From contig JAQWLM010000107.1 in the NCBI GenBank assembly GCA_029247315.1, positions 1 through 64,000 of the forward strand: a stretch of DNA of 64,000 nt, written 5' to 3'. Both the position numbers and the translations under genes were made by a program. Shown here piece by piece: positions 34,680 to 44,283 of this stretch (position 1 is the first letter of the stretch; every line of letters starts with the position of its first letter). Below the pieces are notes generated by a model. It was not told the origin of the DNA. It made no database searches and worked only from the letters and a program-made list of their open reading frames with translations. Origin of the DNA: AAA164-E04 sp014239995 (GTDB lineage: Bacteria > Verrucomicrobiota > Verrucomicrobiia > Limisphaerales > AAA164-E04).

Positions 34680-36128
34680 TTATCGGATGTAGTCCACCCC
34701 ATTGAAGCTGTCAATCACCGTGGACAACCAATCGTCGAGGGTCTCCTGAAGCTCTCGCACCCGCTCGGCACTCACCGCACTGAGTGTTTCGGCAAGGAGG
34801 TTGTCGGATTCGACCGGATCCCTCGCTAAGTCATACAATTCCCAAGCAACCTGATGCCCGGCACTTTCGATACGGTGTAGTTTCAAATCCCCGTCGATCC
34901 AAGCAGCATGACCCGGCATGGGCGACTTGCTTAATGGTTTGGCTGGTAGCTGAGCCGCCTTGAGACTGACGTCATCAGGAAGCAGATCATCGCCCCCTGA
35001 TTGGGCTTCCAGAAGCTTACCCATCCATATCGATGAAGGCGTGCTGATGCCAGGAGCCACACGGTCCCAGAACCCCATGGCCAAGGAACGAGCTCGATGA
35101 GTACCCTGCAGGTAAGGTACCAGGCTCACACCATCTAATCGATGTTTGACTTCATCCTCGATATCCAGCCAGTCCAGTATCGTTGGAAAAATATCACAGG
35201 TCTGGGCATGGGTTTGGATGACTTTTGGAGTTTGAACGACCTCGGGCCACTCGAGGAATGAAGGCACCCTGATACCACCCTCGTATAGTTTTCCCTTGTG
35301 CCCACGAAGACCCCCAGTCGATCCAACCTTTGGAAGCGCACCATTGTCACTGCAATACCAAAGCAGTGTCTTTTGACGTATCCCCATGCTTTCAATTCCA
35401 TTTCTCAACTTTCCGAAGGCCCGGTCCATGCCTGCCACTTCGCCATAGAATTGCCGCAGCGGTTTGGGATGTTCCGCATAATCTGCGGCATCCGCGGCAA
35501 TGGCCCGATGGGGTGCATGAGGCGATCCAAACCACACGACCGCAAAAAAGGGTTCCTGGAGGGTCACTTTCTTTTGGATCCAACGCAGGCTCAGGTCTAC
35601 GGTCAGTTCCGAGCTTTCTCCCCGATGTTGAACGGCCTTTCCGCCATGGCTCAGAATGGGGTTGTTATCAAAAAAATTAGGAGCGGATACCCAATGATCA
35701 AAACCGTTGGCGCCTGGGTGAGCTGGACTTCCATGACGCACCGAGCCAAGGTGCCATTTACCGAAATGTCCCGTGGAATAACCGTGTTTCTGGAGAATTT
35801 CTGGAAGGGTCTGCTCTTGTGGGCGCATGGGATAGCCCCACTTGAAAACACCCATACGGTTCGGATGCCTTCCCGTAAGCACACTTGCTCTTGTCGGAGA
35901 ACAAACCGGAGCGGCTGCGTAGAAATGATCAAACCGAAGTCCTTCCCTGGATGCTTTATCAAAGTGCGGCGTCTTGATAAAAGGATGTCCAGTATAGCCC
36001 ATGTCACCCAACCCCTGGTCATCAGCCATGACCAGGACTATGTTGGGACGTTGCTTGGCATCTGCCTGCCATCCCGTCAAGAGCAGAAAGGTCCAAACAA
36101 GATACAAGGCATGGGATGGCTTAGGCAT
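34680..36128 (-). CDS. Sulfatase (arylsulfatase type)
   Basis: 482 residues from the ATG at 36128 (a GTG just before it is also in frame). Signal peptide to about residue 25. The metal-binding start is PNIVLVMADDQGLGDMGY, and C76-S-P-T-R80 is the formylglycine motif; the cysteine must be oxidised by a maturase not seen here. Other conserved pieces are GHFGKWHLG and YCSDNGALP. Secreted or periplasmic hydrolysis of sulfate esters on algal or animal glycans is the expected role; the substrate is unknown. It forms a unit with the DUF5690 gene and is divergent from a second sulfatase. Confidence 0.93.
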   Translation of the reverse strand: MPKPSHALYLVWTFLLLTGWQADAKQRPNIVLVMADDQGLGDMGYTGHPFIKTPHFDKASREGLRFDHFYAAAPVCSPTRASVLTGRHPNRMGVFKWGYPMRPQEQTLPEILQKHGYSTGHFGKWHLGSVRHGSPAHPGANGFDHWVSAPNFFDNNPILSHGGKAVQHRGESSELTVDLSLRWIQKKVTLQEPFFAVVWFGSPHAPHRAIAADAADYAEHPKPLRQFYGEVAGMDRAFGKLRNGIESMGIRQKTLLWYCSDNGALPKVGSTGGLRGHKGKLYEGGIRVPSFLEWPEVVQTPKVIQTHAQTCDIFPTILDWLDIEDEVKHRLDGVSLVPYLQGTHRARSLAMGFWDRVAPGISTPSSIWMGKLLEAQSGGDDLLPDDVSLKAAQLPAKPLSKSPMPGHAAWIDGDLKLHRIESAGHQVAWELYDLARDPVESDNLLAETLSAVSAERVRELQETLDDWLSTVIDSFNGVDYIR

Positions 36129-36233
36129 CACCCCACTCCACGGTAAACAGCTTCACTTTGCAAGCCTTTAGCCTGCCGCTCACCCCTTGCCTTGCAATGA
36201 ACTCAAGGTGCCATAAACTGGAATACATTCACG

Positions 36234-37853
36234 ATGAACAGAGGCATCATTATATTCTGTCTTTTCTGCATGCAGATGCCTGCATGCATGGCAAGCAATG
36301 TTGCTCAGGCGGGAAGCCCTGAAAGGCCTCCCAATGTCATTCTGATCATATGTGATGACCTCAATGACTATGTGGAAGGTTACGGTGGACACCCTCAGGC
36401 AAGGACGCCCGAGATCACGCGTCTCATTCAGAGTGGTGTCTTATTCACACAAGCCCATTCTAACATCCCCATCTGTGGACCTTCGCGGGCCAGTTTATTC
36501 ACAGGGATTTACCCACATCACTCCGGGTGCTTCGGATTCACCCGCTGGGACCGTTTTCCGGTGTTGAAACATTCCCGCACCTTGATGGCCCATTTCCGTG
36601 CCAATGGCTACCAGACCCTGGGAACAGGGAAACTGATGCACCACCTGGTTCGGAGTGAATGGGATGAGTATGGTAATCCTGCGGACTACGGACCTTTTGC
36701 GTTTGACGGCCAGAAACGCCTCGCCCATCCCAAGGTCCCGCAACCCTTTCGTGAGATCGGGCCGGTCGATGGCAGTTTTGGCCCACTGGAAGACCTGGCT
36801 TCTTACCAGTTGCCCGGGAAAAAGGCACTTCAATGGCAAACCGGAAGTCGAGACAACATCAGGATACTGGGGGTGGGTTCCGAAACAGACCGCGATTCCA
36901 CCTCGGATGAATTAAATGGTGCCTGGGCAGTGGACAAGCTCAGGACCTTCATCAGGCAGGCATCCCACAAGCCTTTCTTCATGGGGGTCGGGTTCATACG
37001 TCCACACACGCCATTGATTGTTCCTGAACGCTTCTTCGACCTTTTCCCCTTGGAGGATATTGAACTTCCAAAGATCAGACCTGACGATGTCGATGATACA
37101 CACGCACGCTCCGTTCGGGGAATTCCAAACGGCAAGGAACCTCATTCCACGCGCACTGCTGACATGGGCCTGAGAATGTACCAGCATTTGGTCGATTCAT
37201 TTCCAACAAGAGAGGAGGCCTTGAAGCAATTTATTCAAGCCTACCTCGCCAGTGTGGCATCCGTGGATGAGCAGATTGGAAAAATACTGGACACGGTGGA
37301 GCATACATCACTCAGGAACAACACCATCATCGTCCTCACCAGCGACCACGGCTGGGGCATGGGAGAGAAGGACTACCTTTACAAAAATGCCCTCTGGCAG
37401 GAATCTACCCAGATTCCATTGATCATACGTGCTCCCGGTGTCGCCGCGAAGGGAACCCGATGCGATCATCCGGTCTCTCTTATTGACCTTTACCCCACTC
37501 TGGTTGACCTGTGTGATTTGAGTCAGGAGACACGCATCAATGCGGGCGGACACCCACTGGATGGTCACAGCCTGAGGCCCTTTCTGGAGCAAGCGACCCG
37601 TCAGGACTGGGAAGGGCCTGCAGCAGCTCTCACAGCACTCTACAGGTGGGCTGAAGCGCATCCCCCCGCTGAGCAGAGTTACGCACTGCGTGGAAGAAAA
37701 TGGCGCTACATAAGGTATTCAAACGGACGAGAGGAATTGTATGACACACACGATGACCCATATGAGTGGCACAATCTAGCTGATCGTCCAGAGCAGCATG
37801 CTGAACTGAAAGGTCTCAGGAAACGTTTAATGACCAGAATCAAGACACCCTGA
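36234..37853 (+). CDS. Sulfatase (iduronate-2-sulfatase-like)
   Basis: 539 residues. Signal peptide to about 25, then PNVILIICDDLNDYVEGYGG, with formylglycine motif C81-G-P-S-R85. TLGTGKLMHH, GVGFIRPHTPLIVPERFFD and VLTSDHGWGMGEKDYLYKNALW match the group related to iduronate-2-sulfatase and other family S1 enzymes that act on glycans. The C-terminus has the usual RWRYIRYSNGREELYDTHDDP block. Divergent from the other sulfatase (105 bases between starts), so a shared regulatory region is likely. The exact glycan is unknown. Confidence 0.92.
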   Translation: MNRGIIIFCLFCMQMPACMASNVAQAGSPERPPNVILIICDDLNDYVEGYGGHPQARTPEITRLIQSGVLFTQAHSNIPICGPSRASLFTGIYPHHSGCFGFTRWDRFPVLKHSRTLMAHFRANGYQTLGTGKLMHHLVRSEWDEYGNPADYGPFAFDGQKRLAHPKVPQPFREIGPVDGSFGPLEDLASYQLPGKKALQWQTGSRDNIRILGVGSETDRDSTSDELNGAWAVDKLRTFIRQASHKPFFMGVGFIRPHTPLIVPERFFDLFPLEDIELPKIRPDDVDDTHARSVRGIPNGKEPHSTRTADMGLRMYQHLVDSFPTREEALKQFIQAYLASVASVDEQIGKILDTVEHTSLRNNTIIVLTSDHGWGMGEKDYLYKNALWQESTQIPLIIRAPGVAAKGTRCDHPVSLIDLYPTLVDLCDLSQETRINAGGHPLDGHSLRPFLEQATRQDWEGPAAALTALYRWAEAHPPAEQSYALRGRKWRYIRYSNGREELYDTHDDPYEWHNLADRPEQHAELKGLRKRLMTRIKTP

Positions 37854-37927
37854 AAGCCATGGGCCAGGCACCGCGATGTCACTTCAGCAGAACAAGAGTC
37901 AACCCTTGGCTTTCGTGGAGTAAATGC

Positions 37928-39121
37928 TCAACGAGTATCGTAACGCAGCCGGTAAATCAGATGCTTCGTATCGTCGGAAAAGAGAAGCGAACCGTCACTG
38001 GCCTGGATACAGTCGGTGGGTCGGCCAAGAATTTCATTACCATCCTTGAGGAAACTCACGACAATTTGCTCTCCGTAGGGGTGTCCAAATTCAAAAAGGA
38101 TGCGGGATAGACTATAGCCAACTTTCTGGGACGCATTCCATCCGCCCTTGAATGCGACAAAGGCATCACCGTGCGCCCCGGGAATACCGTCACCCTCATA
38201 AAAAGTCATCCCCATTCCAGAACAATGAGCTGGCATGACCCATTCAGGGATCACGTTTTTAGAAGCCATTTCTACGAGGTCGGGGTGGTCCAGGAAATTG
38301 ATGTTTGGCATATTCTTCCCGAGGATATACGGGTGTCCGTAAAACCCCCCCTTGACGTAGTGATTCAATTCAGCCGGAGGGTTGTGATCCGTGATGGGCT
38401 GCCCGAATTTAGGGTTGGCCGACTCGAGTTTGACGGCTAATCGGTCAATATCATGATCCACACCCCAGATCTCATCGGTACCCGTGCGCACAACCAGTTT
38501 CTCGGTATTCCGAATACCGGTGGCGAACAAGGTTTTCCCGCTCCCGTCCAGTTTGAAGGTCCAGATTTTCTTGCGATCATTCGCCATGATGGGTTCGTCG
38601 GTGGCGTTGCCTTGATCCCCCACGTGGGTATAGATAACATCTTCGTGAATGAGCAGTGCTCGCCATTTGTGTCCACCACCGGACACGGGTAATTGGGCCT
38701 CACCAATCACCTCGATCACTTCATCGGCCTTACCATCCTTGTCCTGATCCCTTGACTTGAAAATTCCTGTTGTATGAGCAAACCAAAGCCAGCCATTGTA
38801 ATATTGCATGGCCTGGAGTATCTGCCCCGGCTTATAACCCTCGACGTAGGTTGTGATCTTTTCATAGACACCATCACCATCGGTGTCCCTGCAAGATTGA
38901 ATGGCTCCCGCACTGGGCGTGCTCACGAAAAGAGTACCATGGTCATCCTGGGCGAGGAATCGCGGTTTTTTGATCTTATCCTGCGCCACACTGAGCGTAA
39001 ATCCGTCCCTTACCCAGACCCCATCGGGAATGTCCTGAGCCTTGCCTGTCTGAATGTTCAGGATGATGGAGCAAACAAGGGCACCATAAACAAGTAAATG
39101 GTTGCATGATAGCGATCTCAT
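37928..39121 (-). CDS. PQQ-type/sorbosone-dehydrogenase-like beta-propeller protein
   Basis: 397 residues with a signal peptide (about 1-28). Six-bladed propeller text follows: FLAQDDHGTLFVSTPSAGAI, DTDGDGVYEKITTYVEGY, LFATGIRNTEKLVVRTGTDEIWGVDHD, and CIQASDGSLLFSDDTKHLIYRL at the end. This matches the soluble glucose/sorbosone dehydrogenase fold. GHKWRALLIHEDVIYTHVGD would hold the catalytic-base-like His region. Unlike many PVC homologues it has no c-type heme motif. Likely a periplasmic sugar-oxidising or sugar-binding protein; cofactor not proven. Confidence 0.78.
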   Translation of the reverse strand: MRSLSCNHLLVYGALVCSIILNIQTGKAQDIPDGVWVRDGFTLSVAQDKIKKPRFLAQDDHGTLFVSTPSAGAIQSCRDTDGDGVYEKITTYVEGYKPGQILQAMQYYNGWLWFAHTTGIFKSRDQDKDGKADEVIEVIGEAQLPVSGGGHKWRALLIHEDVIYTHVGDQGNATDEPIMANDRKKIWTFKLDGSGKTLFATGIRNTEKLVVRTGTDEIWGVDHDIDRLAVKLESANPKFGQPITDHNPPAELNHYVKGGFYGHPYILGKNMPNINFLDHPDLVEMASKNVIPEWVMPAHCSGMGMTFYEGDGIPGAHGDAFVAFKGGWNASQKVGYSLSRILFEFGHPYGEQIVVSFLKDGNEILGRPTDCIQASDGSLLFSDDTKHLIYRLRYDTR

Positions 39122-39297
39122 AATTCCTAATATGATTGTGAATCCTCAGGAAATCAAGCCTGTAGAGAAGCAAGGCAGTGGGTCTCGGGAATTCATTCCC
39201 AGAAGCACCTCTTGACCTTTATGAGAAAAGGTTTCTCCTGCCTTTCCTTATGGCGCACCCTGATGATTGGGTACATCCTCCCGAATGACACGTGAAC

Positions 39298-39762
39298 ATG
39301 CCTTACCCAGAACATCCCATGGCGAGCTCCCCCTGGCCATCTGGAACGTCCTCCGCGCTATTCGTCTACGGGACCCTCATGCGTGGCATGGAAAATCCAT
39401 TTGCAAATATCCTGCAAACCAGGGCTTCCATTGTGGAGAAAGGGATAGGCTCAGGATGTTTATACGAGCACCGCGATGGGTATCCCTGTGCTGTCAACAC
39501 CATCAATGCGGGAGACCAGATCGTTGGAGAAATTCATCACGTGAAAGATATCAATGGCTTGTGGCGCTACCTGGATCCCTACGAGGACTGCGTACCCCAT
39601 GATTTCACACGTTCGTTATTTGTAAGATGCGTGGTGCCGATCACTGACACCCAATCCCAGACCAAACCTTGTTGGATGTATTTTTGGAACCAATCCATCT
39701 CGGGTTTGCGCATGATCCATGGCGGAGATTATCGTGAAAGAAAATCTAAACCGTTGATTTGA
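39298..39762 (+). CDS. Gamma-glutamylcyclotransferase-like (AIG2/GGCT fold) protein
   Basis: 154 residues from the ATG at 39298 (an in-frame GTG lies 6 bases upstream, and an ATG at 39319 is possible). The signature ALFVYGTLMRG near the N-terminus forms the substrate loop of the GGCT fold, and the glutamate in LDPYED is the expected catalytic acid. Family members release 5-oxoproline from gamma-glutamyl amines or act on related compounds; the substrate here is unknown. It precedes the PfkB kinase gene by 52 bases. Confidence 0.8.
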   Translation: MPYPEHPMASSPWPSGTSSALFVYGTLMRGMENPFANILQTRASIVEKGIGSGCLYEHRDGYPCAVNTINAGDQIVGEIHHVKDINGLWRYLDPYEDCVPHDFTRSLFVRCVVPITDTQSQTKPCWMYFWNQSISGLRMIHGGDYRERKSKPLI

Positions 39763-39814
39763 TGCTCTTTCCCCTTTATAACCCAGCCCTGAACAGAGTT
39801 TAAGCGTTTATCAA

Positions 39815-40714
39815 ATGAGCATTCTAATTGTTGGCACCACTGCACTGGACTCCATCAAGACACCACAGAGCGAGAATCCTCGACTGCTTGGAGGATCCGC
39901 AAGCCATGCGGCTGTTGCTGCAAGTTTCTTCGCGCCCGTGAGCCTTTTAGGAGTCGTTGGTGATGACTTTCCAGAGGAGTACATCACACTTTATAAAAAG
40001 CACAAAATCGACCTTGCAGGTCTTGAGAGGGCCCCAGGTAACACCTTTCACTGGGAAGGTGAATATGAGGTCAACATGAACAACCGACAGACCCTGGAAA
40101 CCGACCTGGGTGTGATCGAGAATTGGGCACCAACCCTCAGTGACACCCTGTGCAGACAACCTTTCGTCCTGCTTGCGAATTGCGCGCCGCAACTCCAACA
40201 CCATGTTTTGAGGCAAACCAAGGAAGCGCGTTTCGTGATAGCAGACACCATGGATCTCTGGCTGAATATTGCACGTCATGAGCTTGAGTCATTGTTGAAG
40301 GAGATCGATTGCCTTGTCCTGAATGACAGTGAAGCTCGACAATTGATGGAAGAGGACAACGTGGTGCTTGCCGCCCAGCAAATACACCGGTATGGGCCGA
40401 AGTATGTCATTGTCAAAAAAGGCGAACATGGTTCTGTTCTTTCCGGACCCAACGGACTTTTCATTGCCCCAGCTTTCCCCTTGAACAAGGTCATCGACCC
40501 TACTGGTGCGGGTGATTCTTTTGTAGGAGGACTGGTTGGTTATCTCGCAAGCCACCCTGGGGAGGTGGAGACAAACCTGCATCAGGCAATCATACACGGC
40601 AGCGTGACAGCTTCCTTCTGCTGCGAGGGTTTTGGCTTAGCCGCCACCACGGAGATTTCAATGGCAGATATCCAGCAACGCATGGAGGCCTTGAAATCCA
40701 TGGTCGCATTTTAG
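39815..40714 (+). CDS. PfkB family sugar kinase
   Basis: 299 residues of the ribokinase fold. The N-terminal GGSASHAAVAAS motif and C-terminal DPTGAGDSFVGGL (anion hole and catalytic Asp) are intact. The N-terminus VGTTALDSIKTPQ places it in a subgroup of PfkB proteins of undefined substrate that is common in Planctomycetes and Chloroflexi. It converts a sugar or nucleoside to its phosphate in the cytoplasm. It converges with the PIG-L gene. Confidence 0.87.
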   Translation: MSILIVGTTALDSIKTPQSENPRLLGGSASHAAVAASFFAPVSLLGVVGDDFPEEYITLYKKHKIDLAGLERAPGNTFHWEGEYEVNMNNRQTLETDLGVIENWAPTLSDTLCRQPFVLLANCAPQLQHHVLRQTKEARFVIADTMDLWLNIARHELESLLKEIDCLVLNDSEARQLMEEDNVVLAAQQIHRYGPKYVIVKKGEHGSVLSGPNGLFIAPAFPLNKVIDPTGAGDSFVGGLVGYLASHPGEVETNLHQAIIHGSVTASFCCEGFGLAATTEISMADIQQRMEALKSMVAF

Positions 40715-40776
40715 GGGTCCAAAGACGCATCGCCTCGCTCATCCACCAAAAACCGCGGGGAGAAAAAACGGGGCCC

Positions 40777-41640
40777 CTATGTGAAAAGCATCGCGGGCTC
40801 TGCCTTCAGTCCCATCATGCGTCCACCTTCCCAGGCCGGATGCTGACATCCATTTTTCCAGCGGCATGCCCGATACAGGGTTGCAAATGTAAAATCAGGA
40901 GCCGATTCACCCTGTCCCCCTACCAGTTCACTTCCCCGGCGCACATTGTCCTGCATCCATGCAGGATGCAGGAGATGGAAAGGATTGCGTGTCACCTCCC
41001 CAACATGAAAAGAGGTTCCAGCGACCATCTCTGCCACGTCTTCCTCACTGGAGGCGACCATGAGGTTGGGTTCTTTCATCGCACCCCAATATTCCGTTTC
41101 CACCACCCAGGAAGCGAAACTCGACGGCAACCGTTTCAAAGCGTCCATCACCAGGTAATGAACTCCGATATGGGTTGAATTCCAGTCATTGGCATGAGGT
41201 ACAAAAATCACATCAGGCTCTTGTGTCTTGAGTATTCTCTCAATGACTTGGACATCGACCTGCCAAGATTCCGGATCACTCTGTCGACGCTTCAGGTTGA
41301 TTCCCTCAAGCCCGTTGTGAGCCGTGGTGATAAGGTCAAAACCCATGAAATCACAAGCAGCATGGAGTTCCTCCAGGCGAGCAGCCTGCCGTTCGTGATG
41401 ACTGCCCTGCGTTACGGCAACATTGGAAATCCTGAAGCCTGATTCCTTGAGGAGTCTAAGGGCAAGCCCCCCAATGATACATTCGTCATCCGGGTGTGGT
41501 GAAAAAATCAGAGCCTTGGGTGCATGCTCCTTCAAAACAGGTCGTTCCCGCCTTGTCAGTCCGCCATGCTGGATGCCTTTTCCTTCTCGAAACGCCCTGG
41601 CGTATCCGGCGACCAACTGGGTATATGGGTTGTTCATCAT
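40777..41640 (-). CDS. PIG-L family (LmbE-like) deacetylase
   Basis: 287 residues. The zinc-site motif PHPDDE lies near residue 50 (ALIFSPHPDDECIIGGLALRLL), and the third ligand lies in VPHANDWNSTHIGVHYLV. The family removes acetyl groups from GlcNAc-type sugars or small conjugates such as the bacillithiol and mycothiol precursors. The substrate is not apparent from its neighbours. Two ATGs (41640 and 41637) are equivalent starts. It is followed on the same strand by the FMN reductase stop, with the two genes 42 bases apart in reverse order. Confidence 0.88.
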   Translation of the reverse strand: MMNNPYTQLVAGYARAFREGKGIQHGGLTRRERPVLKEHAPKALIFSPHPDDECIIGGLALRLLKESGFRISNVAVTQGSHHERQAARLEELHAACDFMGFDLITTAHNGLEGINLKRRQSDPESWQVDVQVIERILKTQEPDVIFVPHANDWNSTHIGVHYLVMDALKRLPSSFASWVVETEYWGAMKEPNLMVASSEEDVAEMVAGTSFHVGEVTRNPFHLLHPAWMQDNVRRGSELVGGQGESAPDFTFATLYRACRWKNGCQHPAWEGGRMMGLKAEPAMLFT

Positions 41641-41682
41641 GCCATCCTTATCCTGCTCTTTTTTTCTTGGTAATTGCCCCTG

Positions 41683-42288
41683 CTATTGACGGTAATGCGC
41701 AAGGAAACCAGGTTCCTTGCCGGCAAGATCCTTCTGCCGCTGTCCTGCCAGGAGTTGTCCATAGACGCAGAGATCCCGTGTCATCGCATCGAGCTTACCC
41801 AGCAGGACATCCGAGACCACCACATCGCCCTCGATGTCCGTCTTGTCCTGAAAACTGACACCGTAAGGGAGGGGCCAGGCATAGCATTGGCGCATGACGG
41901 TGCGCATTTGATCAAATACAGTCAATCCCTTCTCGTGGGAACCTACAATCGAACCGAATAATTTCCCTGCAAATTCGTTCCAGAAGTGATCCAGGAAATT
42001 TTTCAGGGCACTGCTCATGCTTCCATGGTAATCCGGTGTCCCCAGCACAATGACATCCGCGACCTGCACACGTTGCTTGAGCTGGGCGTATCCCGTTCCC
42101 GAGAAGGCGCTTTGAACGTCAAACAATGGGAGGTCAATTTCGGTGTAATCAAACAAATCAACATCACAACCTGCCTTGGCGAGTTGTTTTCCCAGATGTT
42201 TTACAACGGTACGGGTGGTGGACTTGGAACTGCGGTTTCCCACTACTAACAGCACCTTCAAACAGGATGTCGCACTGGATTGTGTCAT
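41683..42288 (-). CDS. NADPH-dependent FMN reductase family protein
   Basis: 201 residues from the ATG at 42288, selected because the fold begins at CLKVLLVVGNRSSKSTTRTV; an ATG at 42336 adds 16 residues without similarity. The flavodoxin-like phosphate loop (GNRSSKSTTRT) and the flavin-binding block GTPDYHGSMSSALKNFLDHF are clear. The family reduces FMN, quinones, azo compounds or metals with NAD(P)H. It is transcribed toward the PIG-L gene and is divergent from glcD. Confidence 0.87.
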   Translation of the reverse strand: MTQSSATSCLKVLLVVGNRSSKSTTRTVVKHLGKQLAKAGCDVDLFDYTEIDLPLFDVQSAFSGTGYAQLKQRVQVADVIVLGTPDYHGSMSSALKNFLDHFWNEFAGKLFGSIVGSHEKGLTVFDQMRTVMRQCYAWPLPYGVSFQDKTDIEGDVVVSDVLLGKLDAMTRDLCVYGQLLAGQRQKDLAGKEPGFLAHYRQ

Positions 42289-42376
42289 GTGAGGAACATT
42301 CCAGCATGCCTCTTTTGAGGTATCAAGAAAGTTCATTGACCTTGGGGGACGCTTTATTCAATCTCAGTGCCATAGC

Positions 42377-43768
42377 ATGACGGCCCCCGAAAAAAAAATC
42401 ATCGCCCAGCTAAGAGAAATTGTCGGCAATAAAGAGGTATTGGAAGAAAAAGAAGACCTTATCCCATACTCCTTTGATGGTACCGCAGCACTTAAGGAAT
42501 TTCCCACCTGTGTGGTATTTGCAAAAAACACTCAACAGGTGGCTTCCATACTTAAGTTGGCCAATCATCACAAGATTCCGGTAGTGACCCGGGGATCCGG
42601 CACTGGACTCAGCGGAGGCAGCGTCCCATCTCCAAGTTGCATCGTCCTCTGCATGGTGAAGATGGACAAGATTCTCGAGTTGGACACCGCCAACCTCACC
42701 CTGTTGACACAACCAGGCGTGACCACCTTGTCGATCGCCGAGGCATCCGAAAAGGCAGGGCTCTTTTATCCACCCGATCCGGGATCCATGAAAATTTCGA
42801 CCATCGGTGGAAATGTTGCCGAGAATTCGGGTGGTCTAAGGGGTTTGAAATATGGCGTCACACGCAATTATGTCATGGGTTTGGAGGTGGTTCTACCTGA
42901 CGGAGAAGTGTGCTGGATGGGCAATAAATGTGTCAAGGACGTGGCTGGCTACTCCCTGAAGGACCTGTTCATAGGCTCTGAAGGCACCTTGGGCGTCATT
43001 ACAAGGATTCTTTTGCGTCTCATTCCAAAACCGACGGCAAAGCAAACCATGCTCGCAACTTTTTCCCAGATGGACCATGCTGCCGAAGCCGTCTCCGCGA
43101 TCATCGCAGCACAGATCATTCCATGCACACTTGAATTCCTCGATCGCACCACCATTCACTGCGTGGAGGATTTTGCAAAAATCGGACTTCCACTCGATTG
43201 CGAGGCCCTCCTGCTCATGGAAACAGATGGACACCCCATCGTCGTGAAGGAGGAGGCTGCTAAGATGGAGGCGATCTGCCGCGAGCATGGATGCAAGGAA
43301 ATCAGGGTGGCTCAAGATGATGCCGAAGCCACCAAGCTGGCCAGTGCCCGTCGCAGTGCTTTTTCAGCACTGGCACGCCTTTCTCCAACCACGATCCTTG
43401 AGGACGCTACGGTTCCTCGGAGCGAGCTTGGGCACATGATTCGTTACGTGGCATCGGTGGCTGAAAAATATCAGCTCCGTGTGGGCACTTTTGGCCATAT
43501 GGGTGATGGAAACCTGCATCCAACCTTTCTCACCGACGAACGCAATACCGATGAAATGCATCGCATAGAAGAAGCCTTTGCAGATATTTTCAATGAAGCC
43601 ATTCGGCTTGGGGGAACCATCACCGGTGAACATGGCATAGGAATAGCTAAAAAGAAATTCTTACCTGACTTCGCTGGACAAGCCCAAATGCGGATCCTTC
43701 GAGTGGTCCGGGATGCGTTGGACCCCAGTGGAATTTTGAACCCGGGCAAGATTTTCGACCCTCAATGA
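42377..43768 (+). CDS. glcD: FAD-linked glycolate oxidase subunit GlcD
   Basis: 463 residues. The FAD-binding domain (PCMH type) shows VTRGSGTGLSGGSVP, PPDPGSMKISTIGGNVAENSG and GSEGTLGVIT. The C-terminal FAD-oxidase domain carries GTFGHMGDGNLHPTF and GEHGIGIAKK. GlcD oxidises glycolate (or D-lactate) to the keto acid. Its stop overlaps the next start by 4 bases (ATGA at 43765-43768). The usual GlcE gene is not present; a small membrane protein takes its place in the order. D-lactate dehydrogenase activity is an alternative. Confidence 0.88.
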   Translation: MTAPEKKIIAQLREIVGNKEVLEEKEDLIPYSFDGTAALKEFPTCVVFAKNTQQVASILKLANHHKIPVVTRGSGTGLSGGSVPSPSCIVLCMVKMDKILELDTANLTLLTQPGVTTLSIAEASEKAGLFYPPDPGSMKISTIGGNVAENSGGLRGLKYGVTRNYVMGLEVVLPDGEVCWMGNKCVKDVAGYSLKDLFIGSEGTLGVITRILLRLIPKPTAKQTMLATFSQMDHAAEAVSAIIAAQIIPCTLEFLDRTTIHCVEDFAKIGLPLDCEALLLMETDGHPIVVKEEAAKMEAICREHGCKEIRVAQDDAEATKLASARRSAFSALARLSPTTILEDATVPRSELGHMIRYVASVAEKYQLRVGTFGHMGDGNLHPTFLTDERNTDEMHRIEEAFADIFNEAIRLGGTITGEHGIGIAKKKFLPDFAGQAQMRILRVVRDALDPSGILNPGKIFDPQ

Positions 43769-44283
43769 GAAGCGATATGGACACTCCAGAAAATCGGCAT
43801 GCGCCCCCCCTGGCATTCATACCTTTCGAGCACGTCGCGGGCTTGGCTTCTTCTGTCTCCATGGGTGCCTTGGGTGCTTTCATTATTTCAGTGAGGCAAA
43901 TCAACCCAACACTTGAGATTGTCCTGAGTGTATGGACATGGGTTTCCTTCCTGTTAGCCTCCGCCGCCACATGGTGGATTTATAGTCTTATTTTCAACAA
44001 GGATCCTCTCGGTGCGGAAACGGTGCAGAAGAAACGGCTGGTCACTTGGGCCAGTGCTGCAGCTCTACTCTCGGTTTTCTGTTGCATGGGATTCGCTTTA
44101 CGGGGGATTTCAGAGACCAAGCTCAAGGAAGTTTTATCGGGGGTCATGATTGCGATGTGCTTCATCTCCATCGTGGCATTTTTCTTTTTAAAGGTCATTG
44201 CTTTCCTGCAGAGGGATGATCGAGACAACGCATTGCACCAGGACATCTCAGCCCACTCCAAACATCCAATTGCCACCAAATGA
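43765..44283 (+). CDS. Four-helix membrane protein between glcD and glcF
   Basis: 172 residues; ATG at 43777 is an alternative start. Four hydrophobic helices can be seen (about 23-43, 49-76, 91-111, 122-148), with a charged His/Lys-rich tail. There is no signal peptide, heme motif, or known domain that I recognise. Both ends overlap neighbours by the ATGA pattern (with glcD at 43765, with glcF at 44280), so it is co-translated with the glycolate oxidase subunits. A membrane anchor or quinone-docking subunit is a reasonable guess and nothing more. Confidence 0.78.
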   Translation: MRSDMDTPENRHAPPLAFIPFEHVAGLASSVSMGALGAFIISVRQINPTLEIVLSVWTWVSFLLASAATWWIYSLIFNKDPLGAETVQKKRLVTWASAAALLSVFCCMGFALRGISETKLKEVLSGVMIAMCFISIVAFFFLKVIAFLQRDDRDNALHQDISAHSKHPIATK

